64,000 bases of DNA, taken from contig OX345636.1 in the NCBI GenBank assembly GCA_947044365.1, forward strand, positions 29,244,466 through 29,308,465, written 5' to 3'. Below the pieces are notes generated by a model. The model was not told where the DNA came from and searched no databases. It saw nothing but the letters and a program-made list of their open reading frames with translations. Both the position numbers and the translations under genes were made by a program. The DNA comes from Petrosia ficiformis (lineage: Eukaryota; Porifera; Demospongiae; Haplosclerida; Petrosiidae). This document shows positions 1 to 11,079 of this stretch, in pieces (within the stretch, counting starts at the first letter, position 1; every line of letters begins with the position of its first letter).

Positions 1-797
1 TGTAGCGACATGCCAATCACTAGGGATTCTTTGGCAAACTTTTTGAACTCGAGCCAGGGTAAATCAGATGAGGTGGCAGGAATTCTCCACTTGTGGTTCC
101 AGCAAGCACCATTGTCTTATCATTAAGCTCGATGAGCACCTTTCACCTCCATTGTTCACTGCGAAACTGGAACAAAATGAGTGCCTGTTTGGTTGATGAT
201 TAGAGACGGTGGAACAGACCCATTCGTTGCATCAGACTCTTGGCCCAGTCCTTTGTAAGCTGGATAGTACCACCACTGCTTATAAAAGGCTAGCATCAAA
301 TCCTTGTACTATACCCTCTCCAGCAGAAACTACAATTGCAGTGTTAACAGTAGCATGGGCCTTCCGTAGCTCCATAATGTAGTCTTGTACTTGCCTGTCC
401 AGTTCACTTCCAATCATCAAAGGTTGCCCTTTTTTTTCGCTGGTAAACATCTGATGTCTTTTATGTCTCCTGCCTTTCTTTTTCTTTCAAGTTCACGTAA
501 AAAGCTATCCTTCTAGTCACGTACCGTGTTTTTCCAATTCTCAGGAGCATTTGGAAGTTGATCTTTAAACTTTTTAACTGCTGCCTTGATCCCGTTTTCT
601 GCTGCATATTTCGCTACCTTCGTCTTCAACTGAACCGACACTTTCTGGTATTCTTGTCTCTTCCCCCGTGAAATAGCAGCCTCAACATGCTTGTTAGCTA
701 ATTTAATTGATTTGGTGGGAACAAGCTTTGCCAAATCTCCGTGAGGGTTTGGTAGAGGACGTACAACAGGCTTGAAGTACCGCTCCATCTTGAACAA
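1..797 (-). pseudogene. Pogo/Jerky-like (DDE_1) transposase relic, 5' two thirds
   Basis: The open N-terminal part (797-513) begins MERYFKP, then has the ANKHVEAAISRGKRQEY and YAAENGIKAAVKKF segments typical of the N-terminal DNA-binding region of DDE_1 (pogo/Jerky) transposases amplified in sponges. Beyond the first stop the homology continues in shifting frames: KKGQPLMIGSELDRQVQDYI, then GGTIQLTKDWAKSLMQRMG near 280-220, then GEFLPPHLIYPG near 90-60, which is the usual block after the first catalytic Asp. Several stops and frameshifts separate these blocks, so it is a dead copy. It runs off the left edge of the window. Family assignment is from motif recognition; the individual frames were read directly. 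Confidence 0.75.
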
Positions 798-999
798 AGT
801 TAAATTCTGTCACCTCATATTGACCACGCCCAACAATTAAATTAATTTTCGTGTTTAATTATTGTTCTACACTTTTTGAGAACGAAAAGAACGTAATTTT
901 CCCTCGACAGAATATACCCACTATACGGTGCCTAATTAAGGTGTTAAAGTTATAATCATATTCATAGTTTTCAATTAACTTCTGTCTTTTCCTCTTCAG

Positions 1000-1344
1000 G
1001 TGTATTAATTTTGCACTTCTGATGAGGGCAGTGCTATTTTATTGACAAACCCAGCACAAGTCAGATCTGGGTTTGGTGATCAGAATTTGTGGTACGTACT
1101 GCTTCCAGAGTTTACAGAAAGCACAGAACCCAACTATCCTAGCACTGCTGGTGCCTGTTGCTATGGAATACTTTTCCCACACTGATCGTTTTGTTGTATT
1201 AGATGGCAGTAGTTGGACATCTAGCTTTTTGTATCCAGGTAAACGTACCGGGAGGAGGATAGCATTAACTTTTACATAATTATGTAGAAATTGTACTAGA
1301 TGTTGTTTATCCTCCATAGTTAATTCATTGTGTACTATTACCAT
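1000..1344 (-). pseudogene. Fragment of DUF7869-like transposase family (copy A)
   Basis: The 101-residue reading frame matches one exon of the intact gene at 48619-51258: NAILLPVRLPGYKKLDVQLL, then VGFCAFCKLWKQYVPQ, then ITKPRSDLCWVCQ, followed by an in-frame stop and the degenerate continuation STALIRSA. Exons before and after were not found, so it is an isolated, decayed fragment. The family is recognisable by the block with LLPGR.PGY and the DLCW.CQ cysteine pair. I associate it with Pfam DUF7869-containing proteins; that name needs a profile search. Confidence 0.7.
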
Positions 1345-2553
1345 GGGTCCTGAAAAGGCAAAATGTTTTTGTCACATACTCCGTCACATACTAATTGGAG
1401 TTAATTCACTTACCTAAGTGAAAGACCTTGTTTCATGTAATATGATCTAAGAGCCTTGAACCTGCATGCTCCCACACCATGTAAAAAAAGGAAACTACGC
1501 CTACATACCTAAATGAACATGAATACATGTACAGTGAATGTAAAATTGATGTTCCATTACCTTTTCCCATTGTGAAAGAATTGTGTTGCCATTCTTTTTC
1601 TATCGTGGGTTTCCCTTCCTCTATGTATAACTGACCCATTGGAGGAATTGGCCATTATTTGTAAATGTAACAATAAAACAAAGCTTCGCTTTGTTTTTGT
1701 GTAGAAAATTCGGATAAAGATACTTCTGCAGAGAAAGGGTTAAATTTTAAACTCCGCCCAACCTCCTGAGAAGTACTATTAAGTCTCACTGTGTGTCCAC
1801 TGTTTGCACACTGTTTGCTCTCGGCCTAAGGTTAGTATACATGTATTCCCCATCCTTCAAAGTTGGAACTTGGGACGCGTTTTGATAGAAGCTGTGCCAA
1901 ACACACTTCAACCAAGTCGTGAATAGGCTGGCGTGTTTCTCAGGGAAACAACGTAACTTCTCTCTCACACCATCATTGTGTAGGATGTTGCCTTGTGTTT
2001 GCATGATAACGTTTGTGAGACAAAAAGTGTTTTGCCACCCGAGTGAAATTAAGTTTGTTGTGACTGCCATGTTGTAAGTGGGCGATGGTTCTTTTCCATA
2101 ATTTCAGTTGACAAGTTGACAAAATCTGTAGATTTGAACTCAGTAGTTAGTGTTTGTTATTCTTATTGTTATTATTATTATCATTATTATCATTATTACT
2201 TTGTTGTATAGGTTTAATCATTTAATGGCAACGAAAGCACTATCAGGTATTAAACCTACATATTTCAGTTGTTTCTTCATATAAGAAGTCATGAAAAAAT
2301 GTTAAACTTATATAGTCTCATATGGTATAAGTATTGACATTGATAGGGTTATATCAGGATGTTTTTGTCCTTACTCAAGCATGAGTATTCTGTGGTTGTA
2401 TAAGTATTATACTATTTTGAATGTTTAATAAAGCTACTATACACTGTACTATCCTATATGAAGTAATGACCTGTATTTCAGTATTATTATAAATTATAAT
2501 TACATATATATATATATATATATACTTGATTATTTTTTTCTCTTTTTGTTTTA
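1345..2553. other. Non-coding stretch with microsatellites
   Basis: No convincing gene. Contains AAAGGG followed by TTAA near 1733-1741, which looks like one end of a TTAA-type (piggyBac) element without a visible partner, a TTA/TTG/TCA-rich microsatellite at 2157-2203, and an (AT)n run at 2504-2524. Open frames here have no recognisable motif. Confidence 0.5.
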
Positions 2554-3428
2554 GCTCCCACATATGGGAATTTAATTGATCTACTTGAAGATGCTGAAGA
2601 CTGTTCACTTGCAAGTGATATCAGTGTACCTGAACTTCTATACTTTAAGTTTAAATTGGCCTTTCCTCATGTGAGCATTGGGCGACCTCACCATTTGTAT
2701 GATGCTGTGAAACGCATTACTGCACCTACCCGGCCATCTTTAAGAGGTAGCAGTAAACTGAGTGGCTCAGCTCTGACGCTATATAGGTGCAAGGAGTGGG
2801 TGCCCCGAGCTAGAAATCCAGGACTTCGAGGTAAGTATTTCAGTGTATCACAACAATCATACATGTGCATGAGATTATGGTATGGGTCATGGTGTGATTG
2901 TGCAGTTTCTCCATGCATATGTACATGTATGTATACAACTGTACATGTGTACTAGATTTTATGTTTTCACAGATACTGCTAGCCTACGGTTTGAATGAAG
3001 AACTCCTAGCACAAGTGTTTAGTCAGCTAGGAAGTGACCAGGAGGAGACCCTTTGGTGGTATGTAAGAGGAGTTCCTGATCATGGGTTCTATCAAGATTT
3101 GCACCAATTCTTGAAGAAATGGCCCCAAACTCGCAAATCCACTAAAGTGTCGATTGGAAGGTTTTATGTTGCAATTGATAAGAACCTACAAACTAGAGGT
3201 TTCCGTCCTGATAACGCCTACCGTTTCATTGAGAGACTTACAATGTCTAAGCATCCTCGAAATTCAGTTGTGAGGTATGGCTTGGTAGAACCAGAGGTAA
3301 ATACTCTACAAACCCAATTAAAGGAGTGCTCTGAATTAGCTCATAAGTTGATAACAGACTTAGACACACTGAAGAAAGACCGTGATGAAATGTAAAGACA
3401 ATTGGATTCTGTACAGCGTACCTTAAAG
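2554..3428 (+). pseudogene. Unrecognised two-exon gene fragment with C-terminal coiled coil
   Basis: An acceptor (gttttag) at about 2553 opens an exon encoding YGNLIDLLEDAEDC...LYRCKEWVPRARNPGLR, which ends at a GTAAGT donor at 2832. Splicing to the AG at 2991-2992 keeps the frame and gives AYGLNEELLAQVFSQLG...RFIERLTMSKH, ending in a heptad-like stretch (NTLQTQLKECSELAHKLITD). A TAA at 3393-3395 interrupts the coiled coil, which seems to continue as RQLDSVQRTLKD before retrotransposon sequence begins. I do not recognise the family. Upstream exons may exist in the sequence to the left but were not found. It could be a host gene piece or a module of an element. Confidence 0.45.
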
Positions 3429-5056
3429 GATTCCGAAATTTATGATGCTTTGATTTCATTAGATGAAACCAAGGCCATGGGCATTGATGGTATTCCACCT
3501 ATTATCTTGAAGCATTGTGCACTTGCTCTATGTAAGCCATTTCACCAACTTTTTTGGCTGTGTCTTAAGCAAGGCTGTTTACCTTCAGAATGGAAAGCTC
3601 ACCGTATTACCCCAGAACCTAAATCAGAGGATCTTACTTCTGTTAAAAACCACAAACCTATTACTCTACTTTGTACTAATCTCCAAGGTGCTTGAACGCC
3701 TTGTTTACAACTTTTTTGTCCAGATGCCTATACTCTAAGCAATTTGATTTCATCAAAAATAGCTCTTGCCTGCAAAACTTACTCTTATTTTTCACAAATA
3801 TCTATCACTCTCATGACCTGAACATGAAAACTAATGTAATTTACACAGACTTTAGGAATGAATTACTGATCAAATTGAAGTCTACTGGTATCGGAGGCTC
3901 ACTTTGGCATTGGTTTTGTTCAGTGTGTATCAATTAATAATTCCCTTTCTCCGCTTTTATCAGTTATGTCTGGGGTTCCATAAGGGAGTATTCTCGGTCC
4001 TATCCTTTTTCTAATCTACATAAATGATTTACCTCTATCAATCAAATTTTCTAATCTTTTCTATTTGCAGATGATGGCAAATGTGCTTTGCCAATAGGGG
4101 GGCATCCTGAACAAACTCATCTACAGTCTGATATTAACTCATTATACGAATGGAGTTGCACCTGGCACCTATCTTTTAATGAAGAAAAGTTTACCTTAAT
4201 TAGATTTTTTGCTAATTTTGAGGATACTCCTATTACTCTGAGATCCTCTCACTAAGATTTAGTAGTCATAATCTCCAACGATCTAAAGTGAAATGATCAT
4301 ATAAACTACATTCTGTCTAAACCCTACAAGTTGCTCCATCTCCTACAAAGTTTCACACTGTTAAAACTGTAAACTCAAAAAAAAAATTTATTTATTGCTC
4401 ACAAAATGGGCGGCCTAATTTTATTAAGGACATTAAAGTACTAGAAGATCTACAACGTTGTGCAATCAAATTTATATTAAATGATTTTCCTTCAAACTAC
4501 AAATCCCGTCTAATTCATCTTGAGATTCTTCCCCTCGTGATGTTTTTTGAACTTAATGACGTTTTGTTCTTTGTTAAGTCAGTAAAATTTCCATCTCCTA
4601 CTTTCAACATATTAGACTATGTTTCTTTTTGTAACTCCAAAACCTGATCTTCATCTTCAAAGTTAAAACATACCTTCTCCTCAATCACCTCATCTGCTCA
4701 TTTCTATTTCAATCTCCTTCCAAGGCTGTGGAATACTCTGCCTTTTATAGATCTTAACCAGTCAGTGAGTACTATAAAACAAGATGTAAAGAAAGTTCTA
4801 TAAGAACATTTTTTGAAAAATTTAAACTCCAATAATTCTTGTTCCTTCCATATTTGTTGCCCATGTATTTTAAATTGTGTGAGTGTTAAATTCTATAAAT
4901 TCTCTTATTAGTTTTCTCTGTACCTATTTTGGTTACTGGTAGCTCTTATCAGTGGCCCTCAGTGTTGTAAACGTGTGTCAATATTTTCCCATCTTTTGTA
5001 TATCAGTTTATAGATTTTCTGTACTGTAAAATTCGTTAATAATAATAATAATCCTG
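3429..5056 (+). mobile_element. 5'-truncated non-LTR retrotransposon (CR1/L2/Jockey-like) relic
   Basis: Reverse transcriptase blocks appear in order across shifting frames: DETKAMGIDGIPPIILKHCA, LPSEWKAHRITP, NHKPITLLCT, KVLERLVYNF, FDFIKNSSCLQNLL, VIYTDFR, VMSGVP.GSILGP, LIYINDLPLSI and the catalytic YADD-like site near 4064-4075 (one base short). The 3' part ends with a cysteine-rich CSFHICCPC-like tail near 4840 and a TAA repeat at 5038-5052. The 5' part (endonuclease and ORF1) is absent, as in typical truncated insertions. Many stops show it is inactive. The clade is not resolved without alignment. Confidence 0.75.
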
Positions 5057-5312
5057 ATACGAGTTTTTTGGAAATTCTATGCTGAATGCAATAGTACATT
5101 TCGCAGTCCTTTATCTCACACAGTTTTGCAGTTATATAGCTGAGTAACAGTTGTTTCATGATCAAATTGCATTTGATTGTCCACAATCTGTAAAACTTCA
5201 AGTGTAATTTTTGATGGTCTTCCCGATCCTGGTTGACGCCTGTTTTCTCATACTTCTTCAGAAACCTAGCAATTCCATTTCTGCTTGCTGTTAGTCCTTC
5301 ATGCCTTAAACA
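5057..5312 (-). pseudogene. Tc1-like transposase helix-turn-helix fragment
   Basis: Minus-strand translation gives HEGLTASRNGIARFLKKYEK, then GRPSKITLEVLQIVDNQMQF and a degenerate DETTVTQLYN block. These are the paired helix-turn-helix and GRPSKIT linker that precede the DDE domain of Tc1/mariner transposases. The catalytic part is missing; the fragment abuts the TAA tail of the preceding retrotransposon, which may have inserted in it. Confidence 0.65.
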
Positions 5313-5439
5313 TTGTGAGATGGTATAAGAATGCTTGCTAAGACTTCAATGATACAGAATCCTTTGATGTTTGTAGCTGCTATAAACCATCGTGGTAATT
5401 AGTAATTATTTTTACGGAGTCCAACAGTAATACCACCAG

Positions 5440-5576
5440 ACACACTACCACCAGTCATTAGTTGGCGAGATCTTAGATAAAATAAGGGAATATTGTCCAC
5501 TACAATTTCAGGATATAACGTGTGGACTTTGTGGGATTAGTGGTCATAACAGATGTACCTGTCCAAATGGGGAATG
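5440..5576 (+). pseudogene. C-terminal CCHC relic of DUF7869-like family (copy B)
   Basis: A short frame reads LVGEILDKIREYCPLQFQD then CGLCGISGHNRCTC and a stop at 5574-5576. The layout (DKIREYCP, a short linker, then CX2CX4HX4C) matches the C-terminus of the intact gene at 48619-51258 (DRIREFCP ... CGKCGRLGHNMRTC). No upstream exons of the family were found close by, so this is a 3' remnant. Confidence 0.6.
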
Positions 5577-6150
5577 AACAAGCTAAATATAAGAACCTAT
5601 GCTAGTTTAAGCTAAGTTTATGTTTTACCCTTAAAATAATCCCAGCACAAAGAAAATCTAAAAGTTTAATTTGTAACAAAATTTAATTATTCACCCACCT
5701 CAAAAAGAATTCAGTTATACTTTAAAAAAACTCTTCTGTTACTCTGCAACACCATTCTGTACAACCTTATCTTATCAGCTGAACAAGTGATAACAAGGAG
5801 AAACATACAGCGTTTCTACAATCTTGTTGAAAGCATGATCCCATAACACGGTCTAGTATACAGAGAATGTAGTTAAAATTCAATTATTGCACAAACGTGT
5901 GAGAAATAATTAACTGTCATGGCCACATTCAATGACGCATACCGTATAAGTGGAAATTTTCGTTGGTAACAAATTTTCATGTGCATCTTTGACCAATGAA
6001 AAATAAACACATGAATTTTTTTGTCAAATGAAATGTTGTCACGATGGATAATTAGGACAATGAAAATTCAAAGTAACACGTTGCATGCAGGTTCGATCCA
6101 CGAGGTGTGAACAGTGAAGGCAAGTGAAGGCTAGTCGGATATTCTTGGAG
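5577..6150. other. Intergenic, nothing recognised
   Basis: AT-rich sequence without a supportable gene or clear repeat structure. Confidence 0.5.
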
Positions 6151-7285
6151 ATGGCTTTGTTACGTTACTTAAAATCTGTTGATGGTCTTCCTGACCCAAG
6201 AGGCTTGTTATCGACAAGTATTCCATCCTCTGCTATAGAAGAAGCCAATGCTCAGGTCCAGAAAGTGATGGGAGCGAAATGAAAGCGAGGGCCTTACCAG
6301 ACCTACTCTCCTAGGCTTTGCTTTAAAATTAAAATTGGAGAATACACATGCCGGCATGGAGTGCCATCAGCTGCTCGATATTTCTCCAGAAAGCTAAACT
6401 GTCATGTGAGTGAAACCACACAACGGTCGATAAAAGATTCTTATAAAATTGAGGTTTGAGCCTAACCAACAGGACCAATTGAGTCGCTTCCTCCAAAGAA
6501 GCGTGGCCGACCTTTGTTGCAGGATATGGATGAAAAAGTTCAGTTGTATCTCCTCTATGATTGTCATGGCTGCAGCAAGAGGAATATTGCTTAAATGCAA
6601 TCAGAGAATGCTGGCAGAATGTGGTGGTCACATTGAATTAAATAGATTCTTGTCATTAAAAACTGGTATAATTGTTATAATATTTTTAAATAATAATTAT
6701 CTATGATATTAGGGCTGGGTGATAGCATTGATAATTTTATACTATTGTGACTATAACAATACTGTTAGCACCATCACGATAGTAAAACGTTTTGTTTTCA
6801 GCATACACTCTACATTAACTTATGTAAACCACACTGTATACTGCATCAGTGTTTGTAGTTAGGCTTTGAGGTTCAACAAATACGAGGTCATAATACGAGG
6901 TCATAATGAGGGACCTATATTGGGACAATTTTTGGGGATTTCTTACCCATCCAGCTGATTTACAAGGGGAAAACTGATCAGTTGGTATTTGGAACAAGTG
7001 ATGAAGCAATTGGATGGAAAAGAGGAGAATTTGGAGGCAGCGGAAATTGAGCCAATAGATATGAGCATGCAGGTTATGAAGGAAGTTGGGGCTATGTGGT
7101 TAGTGAGAATGGTTGAGTACATAAATGAAAATCCAGAGTTTATTGTCAATGGATTTGTGAAGTCCGGGATGTCTGGAGTCCGGGATGGATTCTTTGAAGA
7201 GGCGGAACCTACACATGACATAAACGACGAAATTGAGAGTGTTTCAGATTTTAACTTCGAGACTGATGATGAACCCGAACAATGA
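6151..7285 (+). pseudogene. Pogo/Jerky-like (DDE_1) transposase relic with internal deletion
   Basis: Starts with MALLRYLKSVDGLPDPRGLL and SAIEEANAQVQKVM, then after a TGA resumes with KRGPYQTYSP and HGVPSAARYFSRKLN: the N-terminal DNA-binding part also seen at 1-797. PPKKRGRPLLQDMDEKVQ and LLKCNQRMLAECGGHIELNR follow in other frames near 6495-6645. After about 280 bp of unrelated AT-rich sequence, GDFLPIQLIYKGKT (6933-6976) and a long C-terminal tail (AMWLVRMVEYINENPEFIVNG, then an acidic end) close at 7283-7285. Most of the catalytic core is deleted. Confidence 0.7.
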
Positions 7286-7411
7286 TTTTTTCTAGTTATC
7301 CCCATTTTTCTTATTTATCATGATTGATTTTTGATTCTATTTTCTCATTTAGTAAATATTATTGTACACAAAATTTATTTTAAACCTGTCATATATAATA
7401 TATATATATAT

Positions 7412-8080
7412 ATCTCATAATGAGATTCATAGCCCATACATTTCTATGGGGCGTGTAAGTTTATATTTCTCATATAAACCTCAAAATAGGTTGATATTTT
7501 AAAATATCAACCTTGTGAAACTCGATGGCGATTTCTTACGGACTCAATGACAATCTCTTGCAGGACAATCCAAGGTATGAATCTCATTCTAAAATATATC
7601 AGATATAACATGTTTCATCTGTCTATATGCGTTATATAAACCTGCCAACTCGGATGATATCACCCTCGGGCTACGCCCTCGGGTGATATCTTACCTCGTG
7701 GCAGGTTTATATAACGCATATAGACCTCTGAAACATGATATATATAACACATATCTCATAATGAGATTCATAGCCCATACATTTCTATGGGGCGTGTAAG
7801 TTTATATTTCTCATATAAACCTCAAAATAGGTTGATATTTTAAAATATCAACCTTGTGAAACTCGACAGCGATTTCTTACGGACTCAATGACAATCTCTT
7901 GCAGGACAATCCAAGGTATGAATCTCATTCTAAAATATATCAGATATAACATGTTTCATCTTTCTATATGCGTTATATAAACCTGCCAACTCGGATGATA
8001 TCACCCTCGGGTGATATCTTACCTCGTGGCAGGTTTATATAACGCATATAGACCTCTGAAACATGATATATATAACACAT
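7412..8080. repeat. Tandem duplication of a 341-bp unit containing a long hairpin
   Basis: Two almost identical copies lie head to tail: 7412-7752 (341 bp) and 7753-8080 (328 bp). The second differs mainly by loss of 13 bp in the hairpin loop. Each unit contains a 26-bp perfect palindrome around GATATTTTAAAATATC (7488-7513 in copy 1) and, at its end, a long inverted repeat with arms around TATGCGTTATATAAACCTGC and its complement (about 7606-7672 and 7680-7745). (TA)n runs flank both sides. No coding capacity. It looks like a fold-back MITE or its derivative. Confidence 0.8.
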
Positions 8081-8083
8081 ATA

Positions 8084-8118
<35 letters not shown>
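8081..8118. repeat. (TA)n microsatellite
   Basis: Nearly pure alternating TA directly after the second fold-back unit. Confidence 0.9.
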
Positions 8119-8121
<3 letters not shown>

Positions 8122-8165
8122 TCAAGATAACTTCATCTTTATAATTTTTGTTGAACTAAAATACA

Positions 8166-8489
8166 TTAAAATTGTAACAGTTTTTTCAATTTTTCGAGTT
8201 CAATGGACTGCGCTTTAAACAGGACTAGACATGGAATCTCCATTCCTCTTTGTGGAAGGTCAGCTGAATACCTGCGTCTTCCAGATACAGTGCACTTGAT
8301 TACACCTCCTCGCTTCAAGAATAGTGAACAAACACGGGATACTTTTCTTGGTAAGTGTGCAATGATTACCTCGTTCTTTTTCACAGCTACTGCGTATCGA
8401 TCATGGGTTGAAATTCTCTGACACAGTTTAACGTTTCTCCAGGAGCTGCTTCCCATACCTTCTGGTAAACATGGTATCCTCACACACAA
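8166..8489 (-). pseudogene. HIRAN-like domain fragment
   Basis: Minus-strand frame HDRYAVAVKKNEVIIAHLPR, VSRVCSLFLKRGGVIKCTVS, then EIPCLVLF resembles the HIRAN-like module (a small beta-barrel DNA-end-binding fold) that is repeated in many sponge and cnidarian gene models. The beginning of the domain (VWEAAPGETLNCVREF) lies one frame away just upstream, so there is a single-base shift near 8408. No start, partner domain or splice context was found. Domain assignment is by recalled pattern and should be checked by profile search. Confidence 0.5.
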
Positions 8490-8832
8490 AGATTGATCGA
8501 CTATTCTGCTTCAGCCATTAAATTAATGTCAGCGTGAGGACCATTTAACAGCGCATGCGCAGGAGACAAATTTACACGTAGCCAAAAATTTCATGTGGTC
8601 ATATTTTCGTGGGTGTCTGAAAACCACGAAAAGTTTTCACCACGTCATTTTTACACACCAATTTTTTCCAACGTGAAATTTCCACTTATACGGTATCTCC
8701 GCAATGACAGCTCCGATCTCTTAGCAGCAAATGCAAATGGCTATGGTACAGAATATCCTTTAAACCCATTTGCCATAACTAAATTTTGATGAATGTAAGT
8801 AAGTTTCTTTTATCTGTAAATCAATGTTGTAG

Positions 8833-9485
8833 GTGTTAGTGAAGATGAGGTGGAAATAGGTCTTAGTGAAGACAAGGTGGAAATAATATCTGATGATTGT
8901 AAGTTTCTTTTTGCAATAAATTAATTTTAATTAATTAAATAGGTGATGAAATGAATATTGAAATGAATCAAAGAAATAGTGCAGAGAAATGTAAGCTTGA
9001 TATTAGTCAAAAAATAAAATTTATGTAGATTTTCCTGAATAGTTTTGAGTGAAGAGGAGGGGCTTACCTCTGAGAAAATCTAAGAGAATATTGTTAGTTT
9101 GCCCACAGGAAAAGATTATTGGCGGTCTCAATAGGGACTTACAAGGACCCATTGAAATACAGGATGCAGAAGAGAAAGGGAAGGGTGTTTTCGCAACAGA
9201 AGATATACCAAGTAGAATGTACATCTGTGAGTACAAGACGACGAATGTCTACAAAACAGCAGAGTTTATTCCAAAGCAGAGAGAATATGAAATAAATCAT
9301 TTAAAGTAGGACAAACCAAACTACTGTTATGATGCCACCAGGCGATTTAATCAAACGGGACTTTACATGAACCATTCTTGTCGTCCTAATATAAGGCTCT
9401 ACCCACCCATGTTTTTTGTCAGAGAAATTTCCTGCATTGGGATGTATTCTATAAGTGAAATAAAAAAAATGAAGAACTAGTGTGG
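8833..9485 (+). pseudogene. SET-domain part of a SET / C2H2 / tyrosine-recombinase-like fusion gene
   Basis: Two short acidic exons with clean AG/GTAAG borders (8833-8898 and 8943-8990) precede a longer segment from about 9029. From 9049 the frame shows a SET domain of lysine methyltransferases: KGKGVFATEDI, CEY, CYDATRRFNQTGLYMNHSC with the NHSCxPN signature at 9370-9390, and ISEIKK leading to a degenerate EELVW. A TAG at 9307-9309 and a frameshift in an A-run near 9465 break it. The order resembles KMT5A/PR-Set7-type SET domains. The gene continues into the zinc finger and recombinase parts listed next. Confidence 0.65.
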
Positions 9486-9494
9486 AATTAAGGA

Positions 9495-9850
9495 ATCACA
9501 ACTGCCGAAATGCCATGGACAAAATCAAAGATCATCAGCATTCATGACAATTCCAATGACAAATCCAACGATGAAAAAAAGGTTATCACAGGTACATTTG
9601 CAAAATTGGCTTACAAAAAAATATGTTTAGACAACTTTGAACAGTACAGAAAGTATCATTATTGTCCCTTCAAAGGATGCAAGTCCAAATCATTGCAAAA
9701 ACTTTCTAATCACTTTGTAGGTGTCCATAAAATTGTTAATGCAGCTGAAAGAGAAAAAGTATTAAAGGAAGCCAAAAAGATGTTGTAGCTATGCCTCGAG
9801 AAAGAAAACCTGAGGAATCGAGATTGACAATAATTGAAACCTTTCAATTA
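9495..9850 (+). pseudogene. C2H2 finger and linker of the SET/recombinase-like fusion gene
   Basis: The frame at 9510-9788 contains YHYCPFKGCKSKSLQKLSNH then HKIVNAAEREKVLKEAKK: one C2H2 finger with CX4C and HX4H spacing. After a stop, ESRLTIIETFQLSSKKDKII continues in the next frame to about 9890. The position, directly after the SET domain with no promoter-like gap, and the same strand suggest a single ancestral reading frame. Confidence 0.55.
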
Positions 9851-9876
9851 AGTTCAAAAAAGGACAAAATCATTGT

Positions 9877-11079
9877 TTGTCCAATGGTAGCCAGAAAAAA
9901 AGGGTCCTTCATTATGACATCATGAAGACGGAACTGGCTTCATTTTATGCAAATTTTATTAGTTTTGATAGTGGCAATCGGTCATCAACAGAGACCATGC
10001 AAATAGCTATTGATGTTTTGAAGTTTTTAGCCTTTTCTAATGATCATAAATTTCCTTGCATTATTTACTTGACGAGCAGAAGCTGAAATCGTATACACAG
10101 TAATTAAAAGATATTGGATTAGGTCCAGATGGCATTCTTACGAAACTAGAGTGCCTCCAAACATGTATTAAATATTTGTTACATGAACACACCAACTTCA
10201 AAGAGAGAAGAGAATTGATGGATAAGATAGGACTATGGAAGATAAGTTTCCAAAGTGATAAAATCAAGCATACAATGGAAAAGGCTGCTCGTGAAATTAA
10301 CACAATCAAAGATGATCTGGAAACCATGCAGAAGCTTGTAAATGCACAAGGTGCCATCAGAAAAGCGAATCACGTAATTGAAACAGAAGATCCTTCCGAT
10401 GGCGATGTAGACTTCATTGTCACCTACCTTTTTTATGCCTCTCATACAAGCACTTTCAACAGGCAGGGCCAGCAATAATTATGACATCAAACAAGGCTGA
10501 AATTGCCCAGCTTGTATGTGATGAAAGTAGGGAAGAGAGGTTAAAGCTGGTTGTGTCCAAGCACAAAACTGCGAGGACATATGGCCCTGCGATTCTGTAT
10601 CTGACACGAGATGATTCCAAATTATTTTTTCATTATAATGATTACCTACGACCAGATATTCCAACATCGTCAAAGAATGAAGTATTTCTGGTTTGATTGA
10701 ATGGACAGCTGTATGAGAAAAATTGCACAAGATTTGTACAGACATATGCGAAATCCCTTGAGCTTGCAAAACCACCATTACTGCTACGCGAAAGGCAGGG
10801 ACTACAACAGGATGTTCTGCTCTTCCGAAAAAGAAATGGAGGACTTGTCATGGCATATGTCTTACAGTTACTCCACATCTGAATTATACTACAGGGTTAG
10901 AAAGGGAGGTAGGGAATCACTTGAGGCATTCAAGAATATCCAAACATTGTCATGTAAGTGCAAGGTATACAATGTTAACAAAATTAACATTTTTCCATGT
11001 AGATCCACCACAAATTCGTTTACCTGATAATTATGACCAGCCAATAGATGACATCTTCAAGAAAGAAATAGCAAACTAA
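9877..11079 (+). pseudogene. Tyrosine-recombinase-like domain of the fusion gene
   Basis: Blocks in shifting frames: SFYANFISFDSGNRSSTETM, a predicted helical region GLGPDGILTKLECLQTCIKY, then helices with KIKHTMEKAAREINTIKDDL. From about 10420 come features like the catalytic half of tyrosine recombinases: FIVTYLFYASHT, TSNKAEIAQLVCDE, the beta-hairpin Lys in VVSKHKTARTYGPA (about 10545-10590), then EDLSWHMSYSYSTSELYYRV (10836-10895), matching the HxxR-H-Y end with a YY pair. A donor at 10954 and acceptor at 11002 add a last exon ending PIDDIFKKEIAN at 11079. Several frameshifts; not functional here. Confidence 0.55.

Noticed and set aside
1786..2070. 94-residue minus-strand ORF as upstream exon of copy A
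   Set aside because: No block of the family is recognisable and splice phases do not connect.
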